Part shown: in pieces, positions 8,337 through 18,238 of the stretch | How the letters are laid out: every line of letters begins with the position of its first letter | Numbering within the stretch: position 1 is the stretch's first letter | Assembly (NCBI RefSeq): GCF_002884495.1 | Contig: NZ_KZ614145.1 | Span: 744,001-808,000, forward strand | DNA length: 64,000 nucleotides | Source: Rummeliibacillus pycnus | GTDB lineage: Bacteria > Bacillota > Bacilli > Bacillales_A > Planococcaceae | Direction: 5' to 3' | Made by a program: the position numbers and the translations under genes | Notes under the pieces: generated by a model | What the model was told of the DNA's origin: nothing | The model's input: only the letters and a program-made list of their open reading frames with translations | Database searches by the model: none

Positions 8337-9484
8337 ATCAGCTACTAGAAGAAATTACACCTAAGTTGAAGGAGGTATTTACCCATTTACATCAACATCC
8401 TGAAATAAGTTGGCATGAATACAACACGACTATCTATTTACAACAACTGTTGCAATCATTTGGATTTACGCCACATTTAATAGAAGGATCTACAGGATTA
8501 TACGTAGAAATTGGTGCCGGCAAACCAATCATCGGCCTTCGAACAGATATTGATGCATTATGGCAGGAAGTTGATGGTCAGTTTCAAGCAAATCATTCTT
8601 GTGGACATGATGGTCATATGACAATGGCAATTGGTACATTATTATTACTCCAAAAATTGCATACCCCAGAAAATGGGACCATTCGTGTTTTATTTCAGCC
8701 AGCAGAAGAAAAGGGACAGGGAGCTTTATATTTAATCGAACAAGGTTTAATCGATGATCTTGATTATTTATATGGTGTACATGTTAGACCTATTCAAGAA
8801 TTACAAGATGGAACATGTAGCCCAGCAATCTACCATGGTGCAGCGAGATTAATAACAGGAACCATTCATGGCAAGGAAGCCCATGGTGCACGACCACATT
8901 TAGGGAAGAATGCTATTGAAATTGGAGCGGCATTAGTGAATGCATTGCAAGCTATTCATATTGATCCAATGATTCCATCATCTATTAAAATGACGAAGTT
9001 TCAATCAGGTAGTGCTGCCAATATCATTCCAGGTAACGCTGAATTCTGCATCGATATGCGTTCTCAAAAGAATGAGGGAATACATGCATTGATGACAGAG
9101 CTTGAAAATGCGATTCACGGGATTGAAAAGCAATTTACGATTCAAATAGAGTATCAAATTGATGCCAATATTGCAGCGGCAGAAGTGAATGATGAAGCAA
9201 TGCAACTGATGCGACAAGCAATCGTCGAAACAATTGGTGAAGAAAATATGAAACCACCTATCGTAACACCGGGTGGAGAAGATTTCCATTTTTACACCTT
9301 GAAATGTCCGAATATTAAGGCAACAATGTTAGGACTAGGATGTGGACTTCAACCTGGTTTACATCATCCTAAGATGACATTTAATAGCGCTGCATTGCTA
9401 ACTGGAATTGAAATTCTAACTCGAACTGTTTTAAATACAGTGTCCCATGAAAAGAAAGAAGTGACATGTAATGATTACGTATAA
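8333..9484 (+). CDS. M20 family metallo-amidohydrolase (probable N-acyl/N-succinyl-L-amino acid deacylase)
   Basis: This 383-residue peptidase-M20D enzyme has metal and catalytic motifs in order: HLHQHPEISWHEYNT, GLRTDIDAL, SCGHDGHM, FQPAEEKGQGAL, GVHV and a late histidine in PGLHHPKMTF. M20D enzymes hydrolyse N-acyl amino acids. In the Geobacillus N-succinylamino acid racemase pathway the equivalent gene is the L-desuccinylase, and this neighbourhood matches it. The start overlaps the regulator stop (ATGA), and its end overlaps the next start by 14 bases. Confidence 0.85.
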   Translation: MNQLLEEITPKLKEVFTHLHQHPEISWHEYNTTIYLQQLLQSFGFTPHLIEGSTGLYVEIGAGKPIIGLRTDIDALWQEVDGQFQANHSCGHDGHMTMAIGTLLLLQKLHTPENGTIRVLFQPAEEKGQGALYLIEQGLIDDLDYLYGVHVRPIQELQDGTCSPAIYHGAARLITGTIHGKEAHGARPHLGKNAIEIGAALVNALQAIHIDPMIPSSIKMTKFQSGSAANIIPGNAEFCIDMRSQKNEGIHALMTELENAIHGIEKQFTIQIEYQIDANIAAAEVNDEAMQLMRQAIVETIGEENMKPPIVTPGGEDFHFYTLKCPNIKATMLGLGCGLQPGLHHPKMTFNSAALLTGIEILTRTVLNTVSHEKKEVTCNDYV

Positions 9485-10292
9485 AGTATTAACGACAAAT
9501 CAAGAGATGGAGTTAGTTCAAAAAGTAGAACAAGCTGTTTGGGAAACAGCTCCCATCCCAACACATCAAACCTTAACAGCAGTGAAGCATGGTGGTACAG
9601 TGATCGGTGCATTCGATAACGACAAATTAGTTGGGTTTAGCTACGGCTTTGCAGGATTTGAGAATGGTAAAGTTTCACTTTGCTCTCATATGCTTGGTAT
9701 TTTACCTGAATACCGAGAAAGTGGGATTGGTGCCAAGTTAAAACAACAACAAAAACAACTTGCCACAACAATTGGTTATGAAAGAATGACTTGGACATAC
9801 GATCCATTACAAACGCGGAATGCTTATTTGAATTTAACGAAATTGCATGGAGTTTGTAATACATATATTGAAGATTGTTACGGCAAAATGGAAGACGGTT
9901 TGAACGGTGGTCTTCCATCAGATCGTTTTCAAATTGACTGGTGGATTACAAGTGATTATGTCAATCATTTTGTAAAAAAGAAATATGACAACCCGGTCTT
10001 ACTAGCAGAATGGTCATATAATGCACAGCAATTGCCGGCTTGTGAAAATGTCAATATTGAAGGATTATCCCATTTTAAAGAGGTTGCTTATCTCGTACCA
10101 GCCCCAGCAGATATTGCTTTACTGAAAAAGCAAGACTTGAGCTTAGCAATTGATTGGCGTATGAAAACACGTCAAATGTTCACGGCATTATTCCAAGCGG
10201 GCTATGTAGCAATCGAATTAGTCAAATCTAATCATGAACCGGTACATTACTATTTAGTTGTTAAAAAGAATTCAGTCAACATTCCACAATAG
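9471..10292 (+). CDS. GNAT acyltransferase of the racemase cassette (COG3375-like; putative D-amino acid N-succinyltransferase)
   Basis: This 273-residue GNAT-fold protein has a core block with LVGFSYGFAGFENGKVSLCS, HMLGILPEYRESGIGAKLKQ (the CoA-binding loop) and WTYDPLQTRNAYLNLTKLHG. GLPSDRFQIDWWI is the hallmark of the COG3375 group. Homologues sit beside N-acylamino acid racemase genes. In Geobacillus kaustophilus this position is filled by the succinyl-CoA:D-amino acid succinyltransferase. Activity on D-amino acids here is inference from that precedent. Translation is coupled to the deacylase by a 14-base overlap. Confidence 0.8.
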   Translation: MITYKVLTTNQEMELVQKVEQAVWETAPIPTHQTLTAVKHGGTVIGAFDNDKLVGFSYGFAGFENGKVSLCSHMLGILPEYRESGIGAKLKQQQKQLATTIGYERMTWTYDPLQTRNAYLNLTKLHGVCNTYIEDCYGKMEDGLNGGLPSDRFQIDWWITSDYVNHFVKKKYDNPVLLAEWSYNAQQLPACENVNIEGLSHFKEVAYLVPAPADIALLKKQDLSLAIDWRMKTRQMFTALFQAGYVAIELVKSNHEPVHYYLVVKKNSVNIPQ

Positions 10293-10307
10293 AGAGGATT
10301 TTACAAT

Positions 10308-11438
10308 ATGAAACTTCAAGAAATTACAATTCGCCAATTAAAAATGAAAATGAAAGCCCCATTTACAACAAGTTTCGGTACTTTCTATGATAAAGAGTTT
10401 CTTCTATTAGAAGTAACAGATGAACAGGGCAATAAAGGATGGGGTGAGTCCGTAGCCTTTGATGCGCCTTGGTACAATGAAGAGACCTATAAAACAAACT
10501 GGATTGTACTAGAAGATTTCCTGATTCCACTGGTAAAAGATCAAGATATTAATCACCCAGATGAAATCAATGAATTATTCGCACCAATTCGCAAAAATAA
10601 TATGGCAAAATCTACGCTTGAAGGAGCTGTGTGGGATTTGTATGCGAAACGTACAAACCAAACTCTAGCTTCTGCACTTGGTGGAGATAAAAAACAAATT
10701 GAAGTTGGAATTAGTATTGGTATTCAAAATTCAGTTGATGAATTGTTAGCTTTAATCGATGAGTATGTAAACGAGGGCTATAAACGTATCAAAGTGAAGA
10801 TTAAACCAGGTTGGGATGTTGATGTAATCCGTGCTATACGAGAACGATTCCCGGATGTACCGTTAATGGCAGATGCCAACTCGGCTTATCGTTTAGAAGA
10901 CGTTGATTTATTAAAACAATTAGATGAGTTTAACTTAACAATGATTGAACAACCACTTGCTTCAGACGATATCATTGATCACGCAACATTACAAAAACAA
11001 TTAAAAACACCTATTTGTTTAGATGAAAGCATTCACTCTCTAGAAGATGCACGTAAAGCAATCGAACTTGGAAGCTGCGGCATTATTAATATCAAAATCG
11101 GTCGTGTAGGTGGTTTAACAGAATCTAAGAAAATCCATGACTATTGTCAATCAAAAGGGATTCCAGTATGGTGTGGGGGAATGTTAGAGTCCGGAATTGG
11201 TCGTGCGCATAATGTAGCACTTACGACATTATCAAACTTTATCATGCCAGGTGACACTGCTGGTTCAGAAAGATATTGGGAAAAAGATATCATTGATCCA
11301 GAGGTAACCGTAGAAAATGGCTATATTACGGTGCCAAGTAAAACTGGTATTGGATATGAACCAAACATGGATTTAATCGAAACCTTTACTGTAAAGAAAA
11401 AAGTATATAAATTAACGAACAATGAGGTGGTACGATGA
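10308..11438 (+). CDS. N-succinylamino acid racemase / o-succinylbenzoate synthase (enolase superfamily)
   Basis: This 376-residue enolase-superfamily enzyme has all catalytic residues: K162/K164 in [11 protein letters not shown]189 in MADAN, E214 in IEQPL, D239 in CLDES and K263 in NIKIGRVGG. The numbering matches the well-studied NSAR/OSBS enzymes closely. The family racemises N-succinyl amino acids and often also makes o-succinylbenzoate for menaquinone. No other men gene is nearby, while an acyltransferase and a deacylase flank it, so racemase is the likelier role. The 376-residue length is normal. Confidence 0.9.
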   Translation: MKLQEITIRQLKMKMKAPFTTSFGTFYDKEFLLLEVTDEQGNKGWGESVAFDAPWYNEETYKTNWIVLEDFLIPLVKDQDINHPDEINELFAPIRKNNMAKSTLEGAVWDLYAKRTNQTLASALGGDKKQIEVGISIGIQNSVDELLALIDEYVNEGYKRIKVKIKPGWDVDVIRAIRERFPDVPLMADANSAYRLEDVDLLKQLDEFNLTMIEQPLASDDIIDHATLQKQLKTPICLDESIHSLEDARKAIELGSCGIINIKIGRVGGLTESKKIHDYCQSKGIPVWCGGMLESGIGRAHNVALTTLSNFIMPGDTAGSERYWEKDIIDPEVTVENGYITVPSKTGIGYEPNMDLIETFTVKKKVYKLTNNEVVR

Positions 11439-12514
11439 AAAAAAGTATAGAAATGGCTGGTGCATTTGTCGGTGTAATCGTTGGTGCAGGCTTTGCTTCT
11501 GGACAAGAAATACTACAATTTTTCACTAGTTTCGGCTGGTGGGGAATAATAGGAACTGTAATTGCTACAGCTCTATTTGCGTTTTTGGGTATGAACTTAA
11601 CCACATTGGGAAGTCGTATAAAAGCGACTTCTCATAAAGAAGTAGTGTATCAGATTTGCGGAAAGTATTTAGGCGCAGCTGTTGATTTTGTTATTACCTT
11701 CTTCTTATTTGGGGTATCAGTCGTTATGTTTGCAGGAGCTGGCTCCATTTTTGAAAACCAATTCGGAATTCCAGCGATGTATGGTAGTTTAGCGATGCTC
11801 GTTGTAACGATTTTGACATTGATGTTTAATGTAGAGAAAATTATTGGTTTAATCAGTGCAATTACACCTTTCTTAATGGTACTAGTAGTAATTATTGCAG
11901 GTTATTCGATTTTCACAACAGATTTAACGGCAGCTCAGATGAATCAAATTGCCAAACAACAAAATTCAGGAGCATCCAATTGGATATTAGGAGCACTCCT
12001 TTACGTATCTTATAATATTGCAGCAGGAGCATCGATGTTGACGGTTATGGGGGGCGTTGAAAAAGATGAAAAGGTTGCAAAACGTGGCGGCTTCCTTGGT
12101 GGAATAGGCTTAGGGCTTCTTATTTTGCTTATAAATGTCGCAATATTCACAAAAGTCGATCAAGTAGGTAGTGCAGATATGCCAATGCTTGTACTTGCTA
12201 CAAAAATGTCACCAATTGTCGGCATACTCATGTCAATTGCATTATTAGGCATGATTTACAATACAGCCGTTGGTATGCTTTATGCATTTACCGTTCGTAT
12301 TGTACCTGCAAAAAGTAAGCATTTCAATTGGATTGTATGGGTAATTGGTTTTGCTGGTTTCGCATTAAGCTTTGTTGGATTTATAAAACTTGTTAGTGCA
12401 GTTTATCCAGCAATGGGGTATTTGGGTTTTGTTTTAATCGTTTCAATTGTTATTGCATGGGCAGTTCATGTAAAACGTTCAAAAGTCAAATCACTTGTTG
12501 CAAAAGAAGCCTAA
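11435..12514 (+). CDS. YkvI-like membrane transporter
   Basis: This 359-residue protein has about ten membrane helices. It opens [20 protein letters not shown] followed by [10 protein letters not shown], the signature of the YkvI family (COG3949), which is distantly related to APC/NSS amino acid transporters. Helix 1 carries the unwound Gly-rich GAGFASGQE segment typical of substrate and sodium sites in that fold. It overlaps the racemase stop by four bases (ATGA). As the last gene of the cassette it is a good candidate for amino acid uptake or export (inference). Confidence 0.8.
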   Translation: MKKSIEMAGAFVGVIVGAGFASGQEILQFFTSFGWWGIIGTVIATALFAFLGMNLTTLGSRIKATSHKEVVYQICGKYLGAAVDFVITFFLFGVSVVMFAGAGSIFENQFGIPAMYGSLAMLVVTILTLMFNVEKIIGLISAITPFLMVLVVIIAGYSIFTTDLTAAQMNQIAKQQNSGASNWILGALLYVSYNIAAGASMLTVMGGVEKDEKVAKRGGFLGGIGLGLLILLINVAIFTKVDQVGSADMPMLVLATKMSPIVGILMSIALLGMIYNTAVGMLYAFTVRIVPAKSKHFNWIVWVIGFAGFALSFVGFIKLVSAVYPAMGYLGFVLIVSIVIAWAVHVKRSKVKSLVAKEA

Positions 12515-12526
12515 TCATTCAAACAG

Positions 12527-12571
12527 AGAAGTACAAATTGTCAGTAAGCTGACTTTTTGTACTTCTTTTTT
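12527..12571 (+). terminator. Terminator of the racemase cassette
   Basis: AGAAGTACAAA pairs with TTTGTACTTCT, followed by TTTTT. It lies 12 bp after the transporter stop and defines the 3' end of the five-gene operon. Confidence 0.85.
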
Positions 12572-12597
12572 ACTTGCGGTAGGATAATTGAACATTT

Positions 12598-12681
12598 AAT
12601 CCACGAAAATTCATGATCAATCCATGAAATATAGCTTCTAATCCACCAAAAAACAGATTGTATCCACAAAACAGACAACTG
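12598..12681. repeat. Four tandem 21-bp degenerate repeats
   Basis: The core (A/T)ATCCA(C/T) recurs at 12598, 12619, 12640 and 12661, exactly 21 bp apart, and each copy is followed by an A-rich stretch. On the minus strand this reads as a frame with a Trp-Ile pair every seven residues (WIQSVFW-WIRSYIS-WIDHEFS-WI). I see no good start signal for it, so I record it as a repeat and not as a gene. Confidence 0.7.
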
Positions 12682-13128
12682 AAGTCTTCCAACTAACCGT
12701 GATAAGAAAAAACAGTACATATCTGAATGAATCAATTTCATAATTCAAAGATTTGATAAACAAGAACATTAATAGAAAAATGTTATACGCTATATCTATT
12801 TGATCGCTGTCTAAGAAGCGCCATCTGAAGCGGCATGTTAAGAAAAACTATATAAAGTATAATCCGAATTGATTATACATTTATAAATCATTCGTATTTT
12901 TTAACTGGAAAGGCAATTATGAAATTGACTCGAATGAAGGATAATTTGAGAAAACAAAGAATTCTATAAGTAGTTTATTTAGTAGTTTGTTGGAAAAATA
13001 ACCTAAAGCAGAATATATTATATTTTCTTAGATAAAAATAACATTTCTATTAAAATGCCGTTATTTACAATTCTTTTACAGAATTTTCAGATTATAATAA
13101 GAGAACAAACTTATAAGGGGTTGATAGA
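12682..13128. other. Intergenic region upstream of the amine oxidase
   Basis: No supported gene. The sequence is AT-rich. A TATAAT box occurs near 13095 but without a good -35 at normal distance, which would fit an activator-dependent promoter (an AraC regulator is encoded downstream). AAGGGGTTGATAGA before the ATG at 13129 is the ribosome site of the oxidase gene. Confidence 0.45.
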
Positions 13129-15075
13129 ATGTCGGTAAAGGTTAATTCAAACGTTGCACTAAGCCATCCATTATCACCATTATCTGAAGCAGAAATTGAA
13201 AAAGCTGTTCAAATAGTTAAAAAACAGCAACAATTGACTGAACATGTACGATTTATGTCGGTGATGTTACATGAACCTAAAAAGTCAGAAGTACTTAATT
13301 ACAAACCAGGACATACTGTAGATCGCCAAGTATTTTTAGTCATTTTAGATGATAAAGAAATGAAAACATTTGAAGCAGTTGTAAATTTGACTACAGAAAA
13401 AGTTGACTCCTACAAACATATTCCTGGTGTACAACCCAATGTCGCCTTAGAGGAATTTGAGCAATGCGAAGAATTAGTTAAGAGCCACCCGGATTTTGTA
13501 GCAGCTTTACAGAAACGTGGTATTGACAATGCTGATTTAATCATGGTAGATCCTTGGTCAGCAGGAAATTTTGGGGTTCAAGAGCATGAAGGTAAACGGT
13601 TACTCCGTGCGATTTGTTGGCAAAAACAATCACCAGAAGATAACGGATATGCCTACCCTTTAACGGGGATTGTTACGTATGTAGATCTAAACAAAATGGA
13701 AGTTTTTAAAGTAGAAGATCATGGAGTTCGTCCAATTCCAACAACACCAGGTAATTATCATCCTGAAGTTGATGAAACTATTGTGTTTAGAAAAGACTTA
13801 AAACCATTGGAAATCAATCAACCTGAAGGTCCAAGTTTTACAATTGAAGGTAATTTGATCAAATGGCAAAAGTGGAGTTTCCGTTATGGATTTACACCAC
13901 GCGAGGGCCTTGTATTATACACAATTAATTACCATGATAAAGGCAAAGATCGTCCAGTCATTTACCGTGCAGCCTTATCAGAGATGGTTGTCCCTTATGG
14001 TGAACCAACATTTTCGCATAACACACAAAATGCCTTTGATGCTGGTGAATATGGAATGGGGCAATTAGCCAATTCTTTAGAACTAGGTTGCGACTGTTTA
14101 GGTGAAATTCAATACTTTGATGGTGTTGTAGCAGATGTAAAAGGAAATGCGCGTACGATCAAAAATGCAATTTGCTTACACGAAGAAGATTACGGGATTG
14201 GTTGGAAACATACGGATTGGCGTACAGGCCATGTAGAGGTAAGGCGTTCACGTCGACTAGTAATTTCATTCTTCTGTACAGTTGGAAATTATGATTACGG
14301 CTTCTATTGGAGTTTCTACCAAGACGGTACGATTGAAGCTGAAGTTAAACTAACAGGTATTTTAAACACAGGTACATGTGAAGATGGTAAGCAAACAAAA
14401 TATGGTTCTGAAATTTCTCCAGGATTAAATGCATCGCATCATCAACATTTCTTTAATTTCCGTCTAGATATGATGTTAGACGGTGAAAATAACTCAGTGG
14501 TTGAAACAGAAACAGTAGCAGAAACATTGGGAGAACATAATCCGAATAGCAATGGATTCTATCCTCTTTCACGTATCCTAAAAACAGAACAGGAAGCGTT
14601 ACGTAATTTAGATTTGAAAACGCAGCGAACATGGAAAATTATCAATAAAAACTCACTTAACCGAGTGAATCAACCAGTTGGATATAAGATTTTGCCTGGC
14701 GAAAACTGCTTCCCATTTGCGCATGAAGAAGCAAGCGTTATGAAACGTGCAGGTTTCCTTAAACATCATTTACACGTTACGCAATTTGATGAAAGTGAAA
14801 AATATGCAACAGGTATGTATCCAAATCAACATGCTGGAGGAGATGGTCTTCCAAAATACGTTGAGAAGAACCGTTCCATTGATGATGAAGATATCGTTGT
14901 TTGGTATACAATGGGCCATCATCATATCCCACGCCCTGAAGATTGGCCAGTAATGCCAACTGCATACATTAACTTCCAACTAAAGCCAGTTGGATTCTTT
15001 GATCGAAACCCAGCATTAGACGTTCCTAGACCGGACAAAAAGTGTCACACAACTTCCACTTGTCATACACAATAA
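13129..15075 (+). CDS. tynA: Copper amine oxidase (primary-amine oxidase)
   Basis: This 648-residue quinoprotein oxidises primary amines to aldehydes with release of ammonia and hydrogen peroxide. The cofactor motif T-x-x-N-Y-D appears as TVGNYDYGFYW, and Y388 is the residue converted to topaquinone. The catalytic base is probably D304 in NAFDAGEYGMG. Copper ligands are H438 and H440 (SHHQHFF) and the late histidine in HHIPRPEDWPVMP. I see no signal peptide, so it is probably cytoplasmic. Length is normal for the family. The gene begins a cluster with a membrane protein and an aldehyde dehydrogenase that would take the product. Confidence 0.95.
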   Translation: MSVKVNSNVALSHPLSPLSEAEIEKAVQIVKKQQQLTEHVRFMSVMLHEPKKSEVLNYKPGHTVDRQVFLVILDDKEMKTFEAVVNLTTEKVDSYKHIPGVQPNVALEEFEQCEELVKSHPDFVAALQKRGIDNADLIMVDPWSAGNFGVQEHEGKRLLRAICWQKQSPEDNGYAYPLTGIVTYVDLNKMEVFKVEDHGVRPIPTTPGNYHPEVDETIVFRKDLKPLEINQPEGPSFTIEGNLIKWQKWSFRYGFTPREGLVLYTINYHDKGKDRPVIYRAALSEMVVPYGEPTFSHNTQNAFDAGEYGMGQLANSLELGCDCLGEIQYFDGVVADVKGNARTIKNAICLHEEDYGIGWKHTDWRTGHVEVRRSRRLVISFFCTVGNYDYGFYWSFYQDGTIEAEVKLTGILNTGTCEDGKQTKYGSEISPGLNASHHQHFFNFRLDMMLDGENNSVVETETVAETLGEHNPNSNGFYPLSRILKTEQEALRNLDLKTQRTWKIINKNSLNRVNQPVGYKILPGENCFPFAHEEASVMKRAGFLKHHLHVTQFDESEKYATGMYPNQHAGGDGLPKYVEKNRSIDDEDIVVWYTMGHHHIPRPEDWPVMPTAYINFQLKPVGFFDRNPALDVPRPDKKCHTTSTCHTQ

Positions 15076-15096
15076 TACGTTTAAAGGAGTGATTAA

Positions 15097-15642
15097 ATGC
15101 TACCATTCCTGAGCATGTTGGTGATTGTTATTTTTACTGTAATTACCAACCGTTTATTAAGAAAACGTTTTGCTAATCATAGCATGGCCAAGTGTTGTAT
15201 AATGCTGATTTCTATGACAATGAGTACAGCTGTTGGTATAAATATGGCTACCTGGCAGCCCGATATGGTGCTATGTGCAATTGCATCTATTATTATTTCA
15301 ATTGCATTAGCCTTTTTACTGTCAACTGGCTTACCAGTTTACCTATTCATGGAAAGTGTAGGGTCCAGCTTTATGGGGGCAATGATGGGTGTAATGCTAA
15401 CATTAATGACCACCCAATATTTAACGTTAAGTATTATCTTTTTTACCATGATATTCATAGTAAGTGCTGTCATTTCTATCGGTGTATGGAATCGTGAGAT
15501 GTTTCCTATCTTTATAAAAGCCATTCCAAAGCATATTTTCATTGTAGCTGGTTTAATGATTTGTGTACTCGTATTTAGTAGTTTTGAGATCCAACATGAG
15601 GTACCTGTAAAAGAAGAACAACAGCATCACCATCATCATTAA
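15097..15642 (+). CDS. Met-rich multi-pass membrane protein with C-terminal His5 tail
   Basis: I do not recognise the family of this 181-residue protein. It has about five to six membrane helices, 17 methionines, many clustered ([20 protein letters not shown]), a CC pair (MAKCCIM), and a polar tail ending EEQQHHHHH. Such Met/His/Cys spacing is typical of copper handling. It sits 21 bp after a copper amine oxidase and 14 bp before an aldehyde dehydrogenase, each with its own ribosome site (AAAGGAG here), so it is in the same transcript. Delivery or storage of copper for the oxidase is inference. Permease for an amine is an alternative. Confidence 0.75.
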   Translation: MLPFLSMLVIVIFTVITNRLLRKRFANHSMAKCCIMLISMTMSTAVGINMATWQPDMVLCAIASIIISIALAFLLSTGLPVYLFMESVGSSFMGAMMGVMLTLMTTQYLTLSIIFFTMIFIVSAVISIGVWNREMFPIFIKAIPKHIFIVAGLMICVLVFSSFEIQHEVPVKEEQQHHHHH

Positions 15643-15656
15643 AGGGGTCGATAATT

Positions 15657-17171
15657 ATGGTAAATGTGAAACCGAATATTGAAGAATCAGGCATTCAATT
15701 CAAAAAGAAATATGACAATTTTATCGGGGGTGAATGGGTTGCGCCTGTAAGAGGCGAGTATTTTGATAATATTACGCCGATCACGAAAGAAGTATTTACA
15801 CGTGTAGCTCGTTCCACAAAAGAAGATGTAGAGTTAGCATTAGATGCTGCACATGAAGCTCAAAAAACGTGGGGGAAAACACCTGTTGTAGAACGGGCAC
15901 GCATCTTGCAAGCCATTGCTGATCGAATGGAAGAAAACCTTGAAAAAATCGCAACGGTAGAAACTTGGGATAATGGAAAAGCGATTCGTGAAACTTTGTA
16001 TGCTGATATTCCATTGGCCATTGATAATTTCCGCTATTTTGCTAGTGCAATTCGCGCACAAGAAGGACAAATGACACCTTTTGATGAGGATACAGTAGCC
16101 TATCATTATCATGAACCTATTGGTGTTGTTGGACAAATCATTCCATGGAACTTTCCTATTTTAATGGCAGCTTGGAAATTGGCACCAGCACTTGCTGCAG
16201 GAAATAGTGTTGTTTTAAAATTAGCAGAACAAACCCCGGTATCATTCTTATATGTAATTGAACTGATTCAAGACCTATTACCTAAAGGGGTATTAAACGT
16301 CATTAATGGTTTTGGTTCGGAGGCGGGAAAAGAGTTAGCTTCAAACCCTCGTATTGCCAAAGTAGCTTTTACAGGTTCTACAGCTGTCGGCAAACTAATT
16401 ATGAAATATGCATCTGAGAATCTAATTCCGGTTACCTTAGAATTAGGTGGCAAATCTCCTAATATCTTCTTTGAAGATGTCATGGATGCTGATGACGGAT
16501 ACCTGGATAAGGCGATTGAAGGTTTAGTGATGTTTGCCTTAAATCAAGGTGAAGTCTGCACATGTCCATCTAGAGCCTTGATCCATGAGTCTATTTATGA
16601 TCGTTTCATAGAAAAAGCCATTGAACGAGTAAAGCAAATTAAAGTTGGTAATCCATTCGAACTTGAAACAATGATGGGTGCACAGGCTTCAGAAGAACAA
16701 CATAAAAAAATTCTTTCCTATTTTGAGATTGCCAAACAAGATGGAGCGGAATGTTTAATCGGAGGTGCCGAAAATCAACTTGATCGTTTAGATGGTTATT
16801 TTATTAAACCGACTATTTTTAAAGGCAATAACAAAATGCGTATTTTCCAAGAAGAAATTTTCGGTCCGGTATTGGCAGTGACTACTTTTAAAACTTTCGA
16901 GGAAGCAATCGAAATTGCCAATGATACGATGTATGGATTAGGTGCAGCTGTTTGGTCACGCAATACAAATATTACCTATAAAGCAAGTCGAGAAATCAAG
17001 GCAGGCCGTGTTTGGGTCAATACGTATCACCAATACCCTGCTGGTGCAGCATTTGGCGGCTATAAAAAGTCAGGTATTGGTCGAGAAAATCATTTAAAAG
17101 CATTAGAATCGTATCAATCAACTAAATGTGTATTCGTCAGTTACAATGAACAGCCACAAGGTTTCTTTTAA
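15657..17171 (+). CDS. NAD-dependent aldehyde dehydrogenase (AldB-like)
   Basis: This 504-residue enzyme has the ALDH motifs: [20 protein letters not shown] (residues about 160-180), the nucleotide-fold [10 protein letters not shown], the glutamate in TLELGGKSP and the catalytic cysteine C301 in [12 protein letters not shown]. The double cysteine CTC is typical of the AldB/ExaC acetaldehyde dehydrogenase group. It would oxidise the aldehyde made by the amine oxidase to a carboxylic acid. Ribosome site AAAGGGG, 14 bp after the membrane protein. Confidence 0.92.
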   Translation: MVNVKPNIEESGIQFKKKYDNFIGGEWVAPVRGEYFDNITPITKEVFTRVARSTKEDVELALDAAHEAQKTWGKTPVVERARILQAIADRMEENLEKIATVETWDNGKAIRETLYADIPLAIDNFRYFASAIRAQEGQMTPFDEDTVAYHYHEPIGVVGQIIPWNFPILMAAWKLAPALAAGNSVVLKLAEQTPVSFLYVIELIQDLLPKGVLNVINGFGSEAGKELASNPRIAKVAFTGSTAVGKLIMKYASENLIPVTLELGGKSPNIFFEDVMDADDGYLDKAIEGLVMFALNQGEVCTCPSRALIHESIYDRFIEKAIERVKQIKVGNPFELETMMGAQASEEQHKKILSYFEIAKQDGAECLIGGAENQLDRLDGYFIKPTIFKGNNKMRIFQEEIFGPVLAVTTFKTFEEAIEIANDTMYGLGAAVWSRNTNITYKASREIKAGRVWVNTYHQYPAGAAFGGYKKSGIGRENHLKALESYQSTKCVFVSYNEQPQGFF

Positions 17172-17204
17172 TTTTACGTAAGAGTGAAGTGAGGGGGAGG
17201 CTTA

Positions 17205-18017
17205 TTGAGTAGCTATTATCCAATCCAACCTGAATTGGTCCAAAATACGTATTCGTATAGAGAACTGGCTCCAGACATCCAATTAAAACAGGATATACTA
17301 TTTTATTATGAGTTTGAACCAATAAGCTTTTATAGTAATATTCATGTGATTCCTGATGCTTGTCAAGATTTAATGTTTTACATGGGCGAAGATCAAAAGG
17401 TATTCTTAGGGAATACGCCAACTACGCGTGAAATTTATTCATTTTTCCCAAAAGGTAAATATTTTGGTGTTCGTTTAAATCCAAAACAAACCGTTATTCA
17501 ATACAATTGCGCATTAAAACAAATTGTTCAGCAACCGTTCGTTAATGTTGAAGTAGGCTGCACATTAGATGCTAAATTTATAAAAGCTATTTTTGAAGCG
17601 AAAAATTTTGAACAAAGAGTGCATATCTGTAATGACTATTTTTGTTCTCAAAAAAAGGAAAAAAGTTTAGGTGATGAGATATTCACTACTTGTTTTGATT
17701 CTATTATTGAAAATAATGGATTATTCTTACCAGAGGTGATTCAGCACAAAACAGGTTATTCTGAGCGATATATCCGAGAACTTTTCTACAAAAAAACAGG
17801 CTTTGGACCAAAAAAATTAAGTAAATTCATACGGATACAACTTTTACTTCAACATTTTTCTTTTGAGGAGACACCTATCAATATTGATCAATATGGTTAC
17901 TACGATCCTTCGCATTATTACAAAGAATTTAAAAGTTTACTTGTCATAACACCTGCTGAATATATAAAAGAATTTTTAGGTTGGAAAAATATAAAACGAA
18001 AGTTTGTATCTTATTAG
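17205..18017 (+). CDS. AraC-family transcriptional regulator
   Basis: This 270-residue regulator has an N-terminal domain of the DUF6597 type (ADIQ-like core; HVIPDACQDLMFYMGEDQKV) and a C-terminal AraC HTH (TGYSERYIRELFYKKTGFGP; YGYYDPSHYYKEFKSLLVIT-PAEY). TTG start at 17205 behind GAGGGGGAGG. It follows the aldehyde dehydrogenase by 33 bp and is closed by a terminator. It probably activates the amine cluster, which fits the poor -35 of the oxidase promoter (inference). Confidence 0.85.
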   Translation: MSSYYPIQPELVQNTYSYRELAPDIQLKQDILFYYEFEPISFYSNIHVIPDACQDLMFYMGEDQKVFLGNTPTTREIYSFFPKGKYFGVRLNPKQTVIQYNCALKQIVQQPFVNVEVGCTLDAKFIKAIFEAKNFEQRVHICNDYFCSQKKEKSLGDEIFTTCFDSIIENNGLFLPEVIQHKTGYSERYIRELFYKKTGFGPKKLSKFIRIQLLLQHFSFEETPINIDQYGYYDPSHYYKEFKSLLVITPAEYIKEFLGWKNIKRKFVSY

Positions 18018-18043
18018 CCCTCAAAGCTTTCACTCTTTCATAT

Positions 18044-18077
18044 AAAAAAACATACTAGTGCTAGTATGTTTTTTTTT
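18044..18077 (+). terminator. Terminator after the AraC gene
   Basis: A-tract, CATACTAG-TG-CTAGTATG stem, then nine Ts. The A/T tails make it bidirectional in principle. It separates the oxidase operon from the permease gene. Confidence 0.9.
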
Positions 18078-18238
18078 AGATACATTTAACGTTTCATACC
18101 TAACTTTACAAAAAATTAATGGTTTATAACAATTCGTATAATGGAGCAGTTGCAACAGATCCTCTCCAATCTATAAATGATCCTTAAATTAAATAGTTCA
18201 AAAATGATTGAGTCAGTAGTGTAAAAAAAGGAGGTTAG

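Noticed and set aside
12541-12741. Minus-strand open frame of 66 codons with repeated Trp-Ile
   Set aside because: Begins inside the cassette terminator on the far side and has no ribosome site; I keep the DNA repeat but not a gene.
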